Positions 1 to 7,246 of a stretch of 39,245 nt of DNA are shown here, piece after piece. Both the position numbers and the translations under genes were made by a program. The number at the start of each line of letters is the position of its first letter. Position 1 is the first letter of the stretch. Source of the stretch: a virus. The DNA is taken from positions 1 to 39,245 of IMG/VR virus record IMGVR_UViG_3300046367_000005; one strand, written 5' to 3'. The notes under the pieces are model-generated. The model was given only the letters and a program-made list of their open reading frames with translations. It was not told the origin of the DNA and ran no database searches.

Positions 1-143
1 AATTGTCATCTTCGTTTGCAGCAATCCAGCGTACTCAAAGTGCAGATGATGTCAAGGCTGCAATCAATCAAGCAATTGCTGATATTGAAGGTGCTAAAAC
101 CCGCACTCGTGAGGCGTATGATTCAACATATTCGTATAAGCGT
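1..143. repeat. Left copy of terminal redundancy
   Basis: Bases 1-143 are the same as 39103-39245 except at position 127 (C here, T at 39229). The reading frame of the injection-protein gene is continuous across the join. This is what an assembler leaves on a circular or circularly permuted genome. It could be a true short direct terminal repeat, but it lies inside a coding gene and has a mismatch, so an assembly overlap is more likely. Confidence 0.95.
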
Positions 144-191
144 TCAGCACCCGCTGGTGGCGTAGATGCGGCTAATCCATTGTTGAAATAA
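1..191 (+). CDS. C-terminal part of injection-type virion protein (gene continues from right end)
   Basis: This is the 3' end of the gene that begins at 38130. The frame enters at base 3 and ends at TAA 189-191. Joined across the terminal overlap, the protein is 387 residues (372 codons from the right end plus 15 after base 143). The apparent start near base 3 is an internal Leu codon, not a start. The segment is Ala/Gln-rich and helical and ends in NPLLK. It lies 9 bp before the next virion gene, consistent with a run of ejected DNA-transfer proteins like P22 gp7/gp16/gp20. That role is inferred from position and composition. Confidence 0.85.
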   Translation, partial: LSSSFAAIQRTQSADDVKAAINQAIADIEGAKTRTREAYDSTYSYKRSAPAGGVDAANPLLK

Positions 192-200
192 GGGACGCAC

Positions 201-2234
201 ATGGCAGATTTAGCCACGATCCTCAAAGACCCAAACTACGTCAATGCAAACGAGGCTACCAAAGCCGCGATCTTTGACAAATGGGCACCGCAAGATCCAA
301 ACTTTGCTAATGCAAATGCAGCTACACAGAATGCAATTCGAGTGAAGTTTGGTGTCGCCGCGCCTGCTGCTCCATCACTTCCACCGCTACCCACAGCATC
401 ACAAGCTGTGACACCAACTCCTCAAGAACCATCCACGTATTCGAAAGTGCGTGAGTTTGTCACACCTACAGTCGAAGCCCTTGGTGCTATCGGTGGTGGT
501 GCTGCTGGTGCTCTTGGTGGTCCTATTGGAGCTGTTGCTGGCGCTGGTTTGGGTTACGCTGGTGCTAAGGAACTGTTGAAGTTTGCTGACACGGTTGCTG
601 GCGAGGGTGGTCCCAAAGAATCAATGACTCAAGCTGGTGTCCGTCAAGCCAAGAATGCGCTTGAAGGCGCAACCATGGAAACTGGTGGCCGAATCATTGG
701 TCAAGGTCTTGGTTACCTTGGTGGAAAGATTGCAGACCTTCGTCAGATTCCTCAACAAAAAGCAGCAAAGATTGCACAGAATGCTTTGGGTGGTGATCTA
801 CCACAAGTAATGAACGCACTTCGCAACGCGCCAGCAAACGCCAGTGTTGCCGAGTTGACTGCCAAATTTGAAAATCCTGCATGGCAAGCATTGGTCAAAG
901 ACGCTTTGGAAAAAGACCCGCAGTTTGTTCGCAAGATGCGACTGATGGACGAGGGTCAATCATTGAACGCTTTGAGTAAGTTGGCAGGTGGTCAAACCGC
1001 TGCTGAAACTCGCGCTGTTGGTGAAACTGCCAAAAACAATCTCAATACCATTACAACACCAATGCGTGAGTCTGCGCTTAAACGTGCAAACCTTGGTCAG
1101 TATGTTGCAGATGAAGCTGCTGTGCGAAGCGCAAATGACATCGCTACACGAATTGGATCAGGTTCAACTATTGCCCCTGCTGAGTTTGTCGCTCAAGCCG
1201 CTGGTGCTGAAAAAGCACTTCGTTCCGTGGGTATCAAACCACTCGAAGGTGCGCCACTTGCTGACAAAATCCAAAGCATCTCAAACAACCCATCATTTGC
1301 TGAAAATGATCTTCTTGAAGGTTCGGTTAAACAGGTGTCGGATGGCATTCGACGTTGGACATCTGAGGGTGGTGTGATTAACGCAGAAGCCCTTGAAGCC
1401 ATTCGCAAAAATGCAGTAAATGCTGCAATTGCAAAAATGCGTCCTGGTGCTGATGCAACAGCTCAACGCAATCTTGCAGCAGGGGTTATGTCAAAAATCA
1501 AACCCATGATTGATGACGCAATTGAATCTGCGGGTGGTGCTGGCTGGAGCGATTATTTGCAAGCTCACACTAAAGGTATGCAAGATGTCAATGCAAAGAA
1601 GTTGACAGGTGAAGCACTGCGTCTGTGGAAAACAGACAAGGACTCATTTGTGAAGCTGGTTCAAAACGACTCACCTGATGTTGTTGAAAAGTTTCTTGGT
1701 GCTGGTAATTACAACATCGCTAAAGAATTGGCTGATGACACCCTGTCAGTGTTGCAAAAAGAAGCCGATAAGCACTTAACCAAATTGTCTGTCAAAGAGC
1801 AAGTTGGTGAAGGTGGTGCGGCTTTGTCGCAATTGTTGAAACAAGAAGCCTCACGATTCCGTTTTCCATCGTTCCTGAGTTTCTGGGCTTCCGCTGGTAA
1901 CAAGACTTTGAGTGAGCTTGAGCGCAACATTGGCACTAAGTCAATGAAGCAATTGACTGAGGCGATGAAGACACCCGATGGTGCTGCTAACTTGCTGGAG
2001 ACTCTACCAGCGGCTGAACGCAATCAAGTGTTGAAGTTGATCTCTGACCCAGCGATGTTGTCAAAAGCGCCAGCTAAAGATACGCTTATTGGGTCAAGTG
2101 CCGCAAAGCAAGCACAGCAGGCAGCGGAAGCCATTCGCACAGGTACTGTTGTAAATGCTCTGTCACCTAAAGAAAAACCAGCTAACCAAAACGCACTGCG
2201 TATAGAATTACGTGGCATGGCCAATAAGGAATAA
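201..2234 (+). CDS. Large virion/injection protein (677 aa)
   Basis: The 677-aa protein starts at ATG 201 after a good ribosome site (AAGGGA). Residues 1-55 hold a duplicated motif of the form DPNYVNAN..TKAAIFDKWAPQDPNFANAN..TQNAI, seen at the N-terminus of many podovirus internal or ejection proteins. A Pro-rich linker follows, then a Gly/Ala-rich hydrophobic segment (about 93-125) resembling glycine-zipper membrane segments of DNA-ejection proteins. The rest is mostly amphipathic helix. It is probably packaged in the head and ejected into the cell envelope to help DNA cross, the role of P22 gp16-type proteins. No lytic transglycosylase motif was recognised. The function is inferred from composition and from its place after two other injection-like genes. 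Confidence 0.7.
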   Translation: MADLATILKDPNYVNANEATKAAIFDKWAPQDPNFANANAATQNAIRVKFGVAAPAAPSLPPLPTASQAVTPTPQEPSTYSKVREFVTPTVEALGAIGGGAAGALGGPIGAVAGAGLGYAGAKELLKFADTVAGEGGPKESMTQAGVRQAKNALEGATMETGGRIIGQGLGYLGGKIADLRQIPQQKAAKIAQNALGGDLPQVMNALRNAPANASVAELTAKFENPAWQALVKDALEKDPQFVRKMRLMDEGQSLNALSKLAGGQTAAETRAVGETAKNNLNTITTPMRESALKRANLGQYVADEAAVRSANDIATRIGSGSTIAPAEFVAQAAGAEKALRSVGIKPLEGAPLADKIQSISNNPSFAENDLLEGSVKQVSDGIRRWTSEGGVINAEALEAIRKNAVNAAIAKMRPGADATAQRNLAAGVMSKIKPMIDDAIESAGGAGWSDYLQAHTKGMQDVNAKKLTGEALRLWKTDKDSFVKLVQNDSPDVVEKFLGAGNYNIAKELADDTLSVLQKEADKHLTKLSVKEQVGEGGAALSQLLKQEASRFRFPSFLSFWASAGNKTLSELERNIGTKSMKQLTEAMKTPDGAANLLETLPAAERNQVLKLISDPAMLSKAPAKDTLIGSSAAKQAQQAAEAIRTGTVVNALSPKEKPANQNALRIELRGMANKE

Positions 2235-2236
2235 AG

Positions 2237-2914
2237 ATGGCATCACTATCACCCACCCCCAAGCTACAGTTCTTCGGCACTGATGGCCTCCCACTCGTCG
2301 GTGGCAAGCTGTACACGTATGCTGCTGGCACAACGACTCCTTTGGCCACGTATGTGGACTACACGGGCACCACGACAAACACAAACCCAGTCATCTTGGA
2401 TTCCAATGGTGAGTGCGATGTTTGGTTGTCCAACACATTGATCTACAAATATGTGCTCAAGGATGCCGATGACACAACTTTGTACACGGTTGACTATGTG
2501 TCCGTGCCTATCACGGCTGTGTCTTTTGCCGCACCACCTGCTATCGGTGACGCAATCCCCAACGAGGGTACGTTCACCAACTTGAACGTGGTGGACCTGA
2601 TGACCCTTGAAGGCACTGGTGCTGCGATCCTGAACGTGGGCACCACTGGTGAACGTCCCGCTGATCCTGAGGCTGGTATGGTGCGCTACAACAGCACCAC
2701 AACCAAGTTTGAAGGCTACAACGGCGCATGGGGTCCGTTGGGCGGTGGTGCTACAGGTGGTGGCACTGACAACGTGTTCATTCAAAACGGTCAAACGGTC
2801 ACCACCAGTTACACTATTCCTGCTGATCAAAATGCCATGAGCACTGGTCCCATCTCCATCAATGACGGTGTGACCGTCACCATCCCCACCACAAGTGTGT
2901 GGGCTATCATTTAA
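2237..2914 (+). CDS. Short tail fibre protein with virion-binding N-terminus
   Basis: The 225-aa protein starts 2 bp after the previous stop with an AAGGA ribosome site. Residues 1-90 match the beta-rich particle-binding domain common at the start of phage fibres (PKLQFFGTDGLPLVGGKLYTY, then TTTPLATY, NPVILDSNGECDVWL, YKYVLKD). The middle is a Gly/Thr-rich spacer. The last ~45 residues (SYTIPADQNAMSTGPISI, then GVTVTIPTTSVWAII) form a compact beta module almost identical in pattern to the C-terminus of the long fibre encoded at 35194-36648. It probably attaches to the tail and takes part in host recognition. It is short for a fibre, so it may act as an adaptor for the following small proteins. 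Confidence 0.72.
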   Translation: MASLSPTPKLQFFGTDGLPLVGGKLYTYAAGTTTPLATYVDYTGTTTNTNPVILDSNGECDVWLSNTLIYKYVLKDADDTTLYTVDYVSVPITAVSFAAPPAIGDAIPNEGTFTNLNVVDLMTLEGTGAAILNVGTTGERPADPEAGMVRYNSTTTKFEGYNGAWGPLGGGATGGGTDNVFIQNGQTVTTSYTIPADQNAMSTGPISINDGVTVTIPTTSVWAII

Positions 2915-2923
2915 GGAACGATC

Positions 2924-3139
2924 ATGGGTGTTAAATTAGTTTCTCCGAGTGCAGGATCAGTGGAGATCGTGCCTGCGACTACAGCATTCAACTACACAGC
3001 AACATTACCCGCTGCTACAGGTAACGTGCTTGTTTCGACATCAGTATCGGCATCAACCACAAACACCGTTACTAATAAGTTGGCAATCGTTATCAACGGA
3101 ACCACATACTATCTGCTGGCTTCAACCAGTGGTACCTAA
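2924..3139 (+). CDS. Small beta-rich virion protein
   Basis: A 71-aa protein with a clear AAGGAACG ribosome site, lying between two fibre genes. It is rich in Thr, Ser, Ala and Val, without Cys or charged clusters, and resembles isolated beta-sandwich fibre or tip segments. I do not recognise a family. It could be a fibre-tip or decoration subunit; this rests on position and composition only. Confidence 0.6.
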   Translation: MGVKLVSPSAGSVEIVPATTAFNYTATLPAATGNVLVSTSVSASTTNTVTNKLAIVINGTTYYLLASTSGT

Positions 3140-3150
3140 GGAGCACAATC

Positions 3151-4044
3151 ATGACAGTCGTAATTAACGGTTCAACGGGCATCACCAGCGTCAATGGTTC
3201 GGCAGCAGCGCCATCGGTAACAGGTGCTGACACAGACACAGGTATCGTCTACGGCACGAACACTTTGTCATTGGCTACTGGTGGCACTACTGCTGTCACT
3301 GTGGACTCAAGTCAGAACGTAGGTATTGGTACTTCTTCGCCAGCCTCTCCTCTAGACCTCAAAGGGAAGCAGTTATATCGCTCTGGCTCAGATCCTCGAA
3401 CTGCGTCAATTTACAACAATGGTGATGGCACGTTTCGACTTGGTAGCGAAGGTGCTAACGGTATTACTGAGATTATTTTCAATAAGTACGGTGGAACGGA
3501 AGCCATGCGTATCGACTCCAGCGGTAACTTGCTGGTGGGGACTACGAGTACAGCAGCAGCGCAATTTGGTCACAGTGTTGTTTTAAATAGCACAGCAACT
3601 TCGCTGAACACGTTTCACGGTAACGGTGTCGCAACTGGAAACGCATATCATGCTTTTTATTACAACGCTGGTTATATTGGTGGTATTACACAAAACGGAA
3701 CGACAGCGGTTGCTTACAACACAACTTCTGATTACCGTCTAAAAGAAAACATACAACCGATTGCTAGTGCATTGGCGCGTGTTGCTGCATTGAAACCATG
3801 CACATACACATGGAAATCCGCGCCTGATGAAATTGGTGAAGGTTTTATTGCTCACGAGTTGGCAGAAGTATGCCCACAAGCCGTAACTGGCGAGAAAGAT
3901 GCTGTTGACGAAGAAGGTAACGCAAAATATCAAAGCATCGACACCAGCTTCTTGGTTGCTACTCTGACCGCAGCAATTCAGGAACTTAAATCCGAACTTG
4001 ACGCAGTTAAGGCTGACATTGCAACATTGAAAGGTCAAGCATGA
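3151..4044 (+). CDS. Tail fibre/spike with C-terminal S74 intramolecular chaperone domain
   Basis: The 297-aa protein has an AAGGAG ribosome site. Residues 1-190 are a Gly/Ser/Thr-rich beta fibre with motifs typical of phage fibres (VDSSQNVGIGTSSP at 51-64; RIDSSGNLLVGTT at 120-132). From about 191 the protein becomes a peptidase S74 / endosialidase chaperone domain: SDYRLKENI with Ser193 and Lys198 as the expected cleavage dyad, then ALKPCTYTWK, GFIAHELAEVCPQAV and YQSIDTSFLVATLTAAIQEL. A coiled coil (269-293) follows that trimerises the chaperone. In this family the domain helps the fibre trimer fold and then cuts itself off before the Ser. The mature spike would be only about 192 residues. 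The stop overlaps the next start by 4 bp. Confidence 0.88.
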   Translation: MTVVINGSTGITSVNGSAAAPSVTGADTDTGIVYGTNTLSLATGGTTAVTVDSSQNVGIGTSSPASPLDLKGKQLYRSGSDPRTASIYNNGDGTFRLGSEGANGITEIIFNKYGGTEAMRIDSSGNLLVGTTSTAAAQFGHSVVLNSTATSLNTFHGNGVATGNAYHAFYYNAGYIGGITQNGTTAVAYNTTSDYRLKENIQPIASALARVAALKPCTYTWKSAPDEIGEGFIAHELAEVCPQAVTGEKDAVDEEGNAKYQSIDTSFLVATLTAAIQELKSELDAVKADIATLKGQA

Positions 4045-4370
4045 CAACTCGATTAGATGGAACAAACGGTGTCTTGCAGTCGTATGACTATCAAGCACTG
4101 ACAACTGGTTTCAGTTACACATTCGCAACAGGTACTCAGGTGTTGATCATCAACCCAGCAGGAACACTTGCTACAGGTACGATAACAATGCCTTCGACTC
4201 CTGCTGATGGTATGACTGTTCGATTCAGCTCTAGCCAAATCATTACAGCACTGACTGTTTCAGCCAACACTGGTCAAAGTATCGTTGGTGCTGTGACAGC
4301 TTTGGTTTTGGGTGGTAGCGCTCAATATTTGTATCGTCAATCGAATACCACTTGGTATCGTATCGCATAA
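4041..4370 (+). CDS. Small fibre-associated beta protein
   Basis: The 109-aa protein begins inside the stop of the S74 fibre gene (ATGA), so the two are probably translated together. The pattern is beta-rich: LIINPAGTLATGTITMP, GMTVRFSSSQIITALTVSAN, YLYRQSNTTWYRIA. Such repeats occur in C-terminal caps of phage fibres, where a final aromatic strand closes the barrel. It may form a separately encoded fibre tip. No enzyme motif is visible. Confidence 0.6.
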   Translation: MTTRLDGTNGVLQSYDYQALTTGFSYTFATGTQVLIINPAGTLATGTITMPSTPADGMTVRFSSSQIITALTVSANTGQSIVGAVTALVLGGSAQYLYRQSNTTWYRIA

Positions 4371-4382
4371 GGAACATTTGGT

Positions 4383-4589
4383 ATGAGCGACACCATCTCA
4401 GTAACCGCAGCTCGTTTAGACACACATGAAGCTGTATGCGCACAACGATACGAGACAATCAGTGACCGACTCGACAAAGGTGCAGAGCGCATGGACAAGA
4501 TGCAGTATCTGATCTACGCAGTCCTTGCCGCTGTGCTCCTTGGGCCAGGTGCTGCTGCTGAGTTCTTCAAGAAGCTCATAGGCATCTAA
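4383..4589 (+). CDS. XhlA-like small membrane protein of the lysis cassette
   Basis: A 68-aa protein with an AAGGAACA ribosome site. Residues 1-40 form a charged amphipathic/coiled-coil helix (ARLDTHEAVCAQRYETISDRL). A single transmembrane helix (about 41-59) and a short basic tail follow. This layout matches haemolysin XhlA-type phage proteins, which work with a holin. It is the first gene of a lysis block that ends in the endolysin. Family assignment is by architecture, not firm sequence identity. Confidence 0.6.
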   Translation: MSDTISVTAARLDTHEAVCAQRYETISDRLDKGAERMDKMQYLIYAVLAAVLLGPGAAAEFFKKLIGI

Positions 4590-4590
4590 T

Positions 4591-5331
4591 GTGGGTCCAG
4601 AAATCATGCTTGCGCTTCAAGCGATGCGTGCAGCATATTCTGGAATCCAATACTGCTGCGATTGCCTTCGTGAAGGATCTGTTGAGATCCAGCGAGTCAA
4701 GAAGACCGTTGAAGGTGGAATCACTGACGCAAAGAAGATCTATACCGAGGTCACTGGACTTTGGGGGTGGGTTAAAAGTTTATTATCCAGGCCGTCAGAT
4801 AATAAACCCCTAGCATCCACGCCATCCGCACCCCTTGAAGTCAAGCCAAAAGATAAAGAAGTCTACATCGACCACGTACCCACCCAAGATGAAGTCGTCC
4901 AGCAGTTCATTGGACACGTTGGTGAGTGGTTCGACAACTACCACACCCTAAAGACATTCACTGAGAAACGATACGCTGAGGTGTTCAGCAAGGACGTGAT
5001 TGATCAAAAGGAAGTATTGGAGCTGACCCAGCTACAAGTCGAAGTGGACGCAGCGTACCCTGCTCTGATGACTCTGATGACCACCAATGCTCCATGGCAG
5101 ATTGGTCCCATCTGGACTCAATTCAAAGAGATGCAGGACAAGGTGAAAGCTGGTCAAGCGGCACGTCAAATGAAGCAGCGCAGGGAGAAGGCAGCTCACG
5201 ATGCTCGTGCTGCACAACTTCGTAGCGATAGAATAGATCGCAATTTGACGTGGTTCTGGTCAATTGTGTTGGTCATTTACTTTTGGATTCTGATGGGTGC
5301 AGTATGGCTAAACACGAAGACAATGCGATAG
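4591..5331 (+). CDS. Tail-anchored membrane protein of unknown function in lysis cassette
   Basis: The reading frame opens at GTG 4591, one base after the previous stop. ATG 4606 is an alternative start five codons in; neither has a strong ribosome site. The 246-aa product is soluble and helical, with a charged coiled region (about 175-215, rich in Arg, Lys, Gln and Ala), and ends in one transmembrane helix (about 220-240, WFWSIVLVIYFWILMGAVWL). It would therefore be anchored by its C-terminus in the inner membrane. I do not recognise the family. Its last 28 bp overlap the start of the next small membrane protein. Confidence 0.65.
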   Translation: MGPEIMLALQAMRAAYSGIQYCCDCLREGSVEIQRVKKTVEGGITDAKKIYTEVTGLWGWVKSLLSRPSDNKPLASTPSAPLEVKPKDKEVYIDHVPTQDEVVQQFIGHVGEWFDNYHTLKTFTEKRYAEVFSKDVIDQKEVLELTQLQVEVDAAYPALMTLMTTNAPWQIGPIWTQFKEMQDKVKAGQAARQMKQRREKAAHDARAAQLRSDRIDRNLTWFWSIVLVIYFWILMGAVWLNTKTMR

Positions 5332-5513
5332 TGTTCATGCTGTGCGTCATTGTGGGTATCTTGTTCGTGGTGCTGTGCTTCTTGCTGCTGCGCCTGATGA
5401 CCGTGGATTCACAACTCGTGCGTAACAAGCGCGAGGTGGATAAAGCAATCGTGCTTCTAAGGGAGGAGCGCGAGAAATTTAAAAAGGAGTCGGAAGATGG
5501 ACGAAAACCATAA
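5304..5513 (+). CDS. Small membrane protein with coiled-coil tail
   Basis: The ATG at 5304 is chosen over an upstream in-frame ATG at 5250 because it gives a clean N-terminus directly before the membrane helix. The 69-aa product has a very hydrophobic helix (about 8-29, IVFMLCVIVGILFVVLCFLL) followed by a highly charged helix (33-65) likely to coil. It lies between a tail-anchored protein and the holin. It may be a holin partner or antiholin, but sequence alone does not decide. Confidence 0.6.
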   Translation: MAKHEDNAIVFMLCVIVGILFVVLCFLLLRLMTVDSQLVRNKREVDKAIVLLREEREKFKKESEDGRKP

Positions 5514-5751
5514 ACAGAAGTGGACCTACCTGATGGGTCTGACCTACATGATCGTAAACATCGCTGACTTCGTAGCGTTCCCCATCATGTATACCATCGT
5601 GCAGTTTTGGGAAACCCAAGCAGCCAATGATGCGTTTCGCCAGTGGGTTCCATTGACTCTCACCAACGGTGGATTCATTCACATTGCGTTTGCCGCGATC
5701 CTTGGTATCTCTGCCTTCAACAAAGAAGAAAAGAAACCCGATGCTACGTAA
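5497..5751 (+). CDS. Holin (GTA_holin_3TM-like)
   Basis: An 84-aa protein with a GGAAG-type ribosome site. It has a hydrophobic segment at about 10-38 containing VNIADFVAFPIMYTIVQFW, an amphipathic loop (TQAANDAFRQWVPLTL), and a second hydrophobic helix (about 57-73, GGFIHIAFAAILGISAF), then a charged tail. The acidic residue followed by F/VxFP in the first segment is typical of the 3TM holin family found in gene transfer agents and many phages. It would form the inner-membrane lesion that times lysis and releases the endolysin. Its stop overlaps the i-spanin start by 11 bp. Confidence 0.72.
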   Translation: MDENHKQKWTYLMGLTYMIVNIADFVAFPIMYTIVQFWETQAANDAFRQWVPLTLTNGGFIHIAFAAILGISAFNKEEKKPDAT

Positions 5752-6136
5752 CCTAGCCATATTCGTCGGATGCTTACTGATCGCGTTTTTCGCAGGTAAG
5801 CATCAAGAACGCCAAGCGATCAAAGCGGAAGTCACACGCATTGAAACCAAGATGCAAGAAGCTGCTGTTGAAGCAGAGGACAAACTTCACCAAGAGAAAC
5901 AAGATGCTCAAACCAAAATCAACCAGCTTCGCGCTAATGTCGCTTCTGGTGCTCTCAGCCTGTCAATCCGTGCCCACTGCTCTGCCTCCACTTCCGAAGG
6001 AGATCCAGAAGCGCGAGCCGAACTTGACCCAAAGGCTGCTGACGACCTTATCTCCATCGCAGCAGACGGTGACCAAGCCATCATCGAACTGAACTCCTGT
6101 ATCGACTTTTACAACAACTTGAGGACCATTAAATGA
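5741..6136 (+). CDS. Rz: i-spanin (Rz-like inner-membrane spanin)
   Basis: The start at ATG 5741 (131 aa) puts an uncleaved signal-anchor helix at residues 4-19 (NLAIFVGCLLIAFFAG). A long charged periplasmic coiled coil follows (about 20-65, HQERQAIKAEVTRIETKM onward). There is an in-frame upstream ATG at 5669 that would add residues lying over the holin gene; it is not favoured. Rz proteins span the periplasm and pair with the Rz1 lipoprotein to fuse the inner and outer membranes at the last step of Gram-negative lysis. The identification is reinforced by the fully nested Rz1 frame and by the holin and endolysin on either side. Confidence 0.85.
   Translation: MLRNLAIFVGCLLIAFFAGKHQERQAIKAEVTRIETKMQEAAVEAEDKLHQEKQDAQTKINQLRANVASGALSLSIRAHCSASTSEGDPEARAELDPKAADDLISIAADGDQAIIELNSCIDFYNNLRTIK
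5904..6092 (+). CDS. Rz1: o-spanin (Rz1-like outer-membrane lipoprotein), nested in Rz
   Basis: This 62-aa frame lies wholly inside the i-spanin gene in the +1 frame. From ATG 5904 (preceded by AAGAGAAA) it encodes a classic lipoprotein signal: basic start (MLKPK), hydrophobic core (FALMSLLVL) and lipobox LSAC with lipidated Cys20. The mature part is 43 residues and begins Pro-rich (SVPTALPPLP), as in lambda Rz1. It would sit in the inner leaflet of the outer membrane and bind the C-terminus of Rz. A longer frame from ATG 5841 would add a charged stretch before the signal and is less likely. Confidence 0.85.
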   Translation: MLKPKSTSFALMSLLVLSACQSVPTALPPLPKEIQKREPNLTQRLLTTLSPSQQTVTKPSSN

Positions 6137-6606
6137 AGCTCAGTGAATACTTCACCCTTGAAGAAGCCACCTATTCTGAAACCGCGATCCGCTTGGGTCT
6201 TGACAACCAGCCAAGCATTGTTCAGTTGGAGAACATGAAGCATGTGGCCACCACCCACGCTGACCTGATCCGCAAAGAACTTGGCCACCCATTACACATC
6301 AACTCGTGGCTTCGTTTGCCCGACGTGAACGTGGCTGTGGGTGGTTCCAAGGTGTCTTCACACATGGACGGTTGGGCATTCGATATGACGTGCGCAGGCT
6401 TCGGTGACACACTGGCTACTGCCAAGGCAATCGCCAAGATCCTGAATGACCACGGTATCAAGTTTGACCAGATCATTCACGAGTATGGCCGCTGGGTACA
6501 TGTCTCTGGAGCGCCAGAAGGCCGCTGTCAATTGCTGACCATCTTCCGTCCAGAGAACAAGTACAAGCCAGGCTTGTTGTCAGAAACTGAGTATCACGCA
6601 GCCTGA
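6133..6606 (+). CDS. Endolysin, M15-family zinc peptidase
   Basis: The 157-aa protein starts 4 bp inside the i-spanin stop (ATGA). It matches the peptidase M15_3 fold: N-terminal FTLEEATYSETA, helix with ADLIRKELGHPLHINSWLR, then SSHMDGWAFDM with zinc ligands His77 and Asp84. Glu117 (HEYGRW) is the expected catalytic residue, and His123 (WVHVS) is the third zinc ligand. These enzymes cut D-Ala-containing peptide cross-links in peptidoglycan. There is no signal peptide, so release depends on the holin. It is the last gene of the rightward late operon and overlaps the last gene of the leftward replication operon by 13 bp, tail to tail. Confidence 0.9.
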   Translation: MKLSEYFTLEEATYSETAIRLGLDNQPSIVQLENMKHVATTHADLIRKELGHPLHINSWLRLPDVNVAVGGSKVSSHMDGWAFDMTCAGFGDTLATAKAIAKILNDHGIKFDQIIHEYGRWVHVSGAPEGRCQLLTIFRPENKYKPGLLSETEYHAA

Positions 6607-7049
6607 CCCCAAGACGGTACAGTGACCCACGTAGTTTTCTGAGGCTTGTACTCAGGCTGCGTGGGTTTTTCTTTGGCTACTTCACGGATGCGTTTGTTAG
6701 CCAGTTGCTGTGATATGCGCTCCCGCTTCGCGGCTTCACGTTTGAGCTTGCGCTTCTTCGCAGCCTCAGCCTGTTTGTCGTCTACGATCTCAACAGGGAA
6801 CTCAGAAGCCAAAGGCTTGGTGGCGTTGGCAGGCACAGCCACACATCGCCATATCGCATTGAACTGACGAGCACCAGTGGAGCTAATCACGAAGTCTGCG
6901 ATGTAGCAGCCGTAGGTGCGCCGTAGGCACGAGATCAGCAGATCCTGTGCGTACCCTGTCAACTTGGCCAACTCGCGCACTGTGAGCCCTTGTGGGTGGA
7001 GAAGCAAGGCTTCTCGGGTCACCTCACTTATCGTCTTCTGGACTGGCAT
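6594..7049 (-). CDS. Helix-turn-helix protein, last gene of replication operon
   Basis: The 151-aa protein has an N-terminal winged-helix-like region (about 5-55; TREALLLHPQGLTVRELAKL, then a second helix DLLISCLRRTYGCYIADF) of the kind that spaces a recognition helix. A basic coiled segment (about 90-130; KKRKLKREAAKRERI) follows. It is probably DNA-binding; its target is unknown. The C-terminal codons also encode the late-operon terminator on the opposite strand, and the gene overlaps the endolysin tail to tail. Its start lies 26 bp inside the upstream gene. Domain call is by pattern only. Confidence 0.65.
   Translation of the reverse strand: MPVQKTISEVTREALLLHPQGLTVRELAKLTGYAQDLLISCLRRTYGCYIADFVISSTGARQFNAIWRCVAVPANATKPLASEFPVEIVDDKQAEAAKKRKLKREAAKRERISQQLANKRIREVAKEKPTQPEYKPQKTTWVTVPSWGQAA
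6625..6670 (+). terminator. Rightward intrinsic terminator of the late operon
   Basis: The 10-bp arms ACCCACGTAG (6625-6634) and CTGCGTGGGT (6657-6666) pair with one G-U wobble. A smaller CTGAG/CTCAG hairpin lies in the loop, and TTTTCTTT follows the stem. It lies 19 bp after the endolysin stop, inside the C-terminal codons of the convergent gene at 6594-7049. It fits the end of late transcription. Confidence 0.75.
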
Positions 7050-7221
7050 TCAAAATCTCCTTCAATCGCAGCAAACGCTTGATGTGAAATTCAATCATGC
7101 TCTGGTGATACTCAGCAGCACTTTGAGACAACAGAAGCTCTCGTCGAGCTTCATCGTACTCACGTTGTGCTAGTTGATCGGCAGTTGGGGTTTTGAACAT
7201 TTGTTTCAGTTGATCTAACAT
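7024..7221 (-). CDS. Small helical protein of unknown function
   Basis: A 65-aa protein with an excellent ribosome site (AAGGAG before ATG 7221). It is almost all helix, with a charged central region (EYDEARRELLLSQSAAEYHQ and IEFHIKRLLRLKEIL). Short proteins of this type are common near phage replication genes, but no activity is known to me. It overlaps the next gene by 26 bp. Confidence 0.65.
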   Translation of the reverse strand: MLDQLKQMFKTPTADQLAQREYDEARRELLLSQSAAEYHQSMIEFHIKRLLRLKEILNASPEDDK

Positions 7222-7246
7222 ATTTACTCCTTGTATAACAAGTGTA

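Noticed and set aside
1-143. True direct terminal repeat of virion DNA
   Set aside because: It lies inside a gene, has one mismatch and is shorter than typical repeats of T7-like phages; an assembly overlap of a circular or permuted genome is simpler, although not excluded.
2264-2830. 188-codon open frame on the minus strand
   Set aside because: It lies opposite the short fibre gene, has a His/Val/Cys-rich low-quality composition and no ribosome site; a shadow of the plus-strand gene.
4589-4813. Alternative 74-codon frame beginning ATG 4589
   Set aside because: It competes with the 246-aa frame starting at GTG 4591, has no membrane or domain pattern and ends in the middle of that gene.
5669-5740. 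Longer N-terminus for the i-spanin
   Set aside because: The extra residues are the out-of-frame reading of the holin gene and would place charged residues before the signal anchor.
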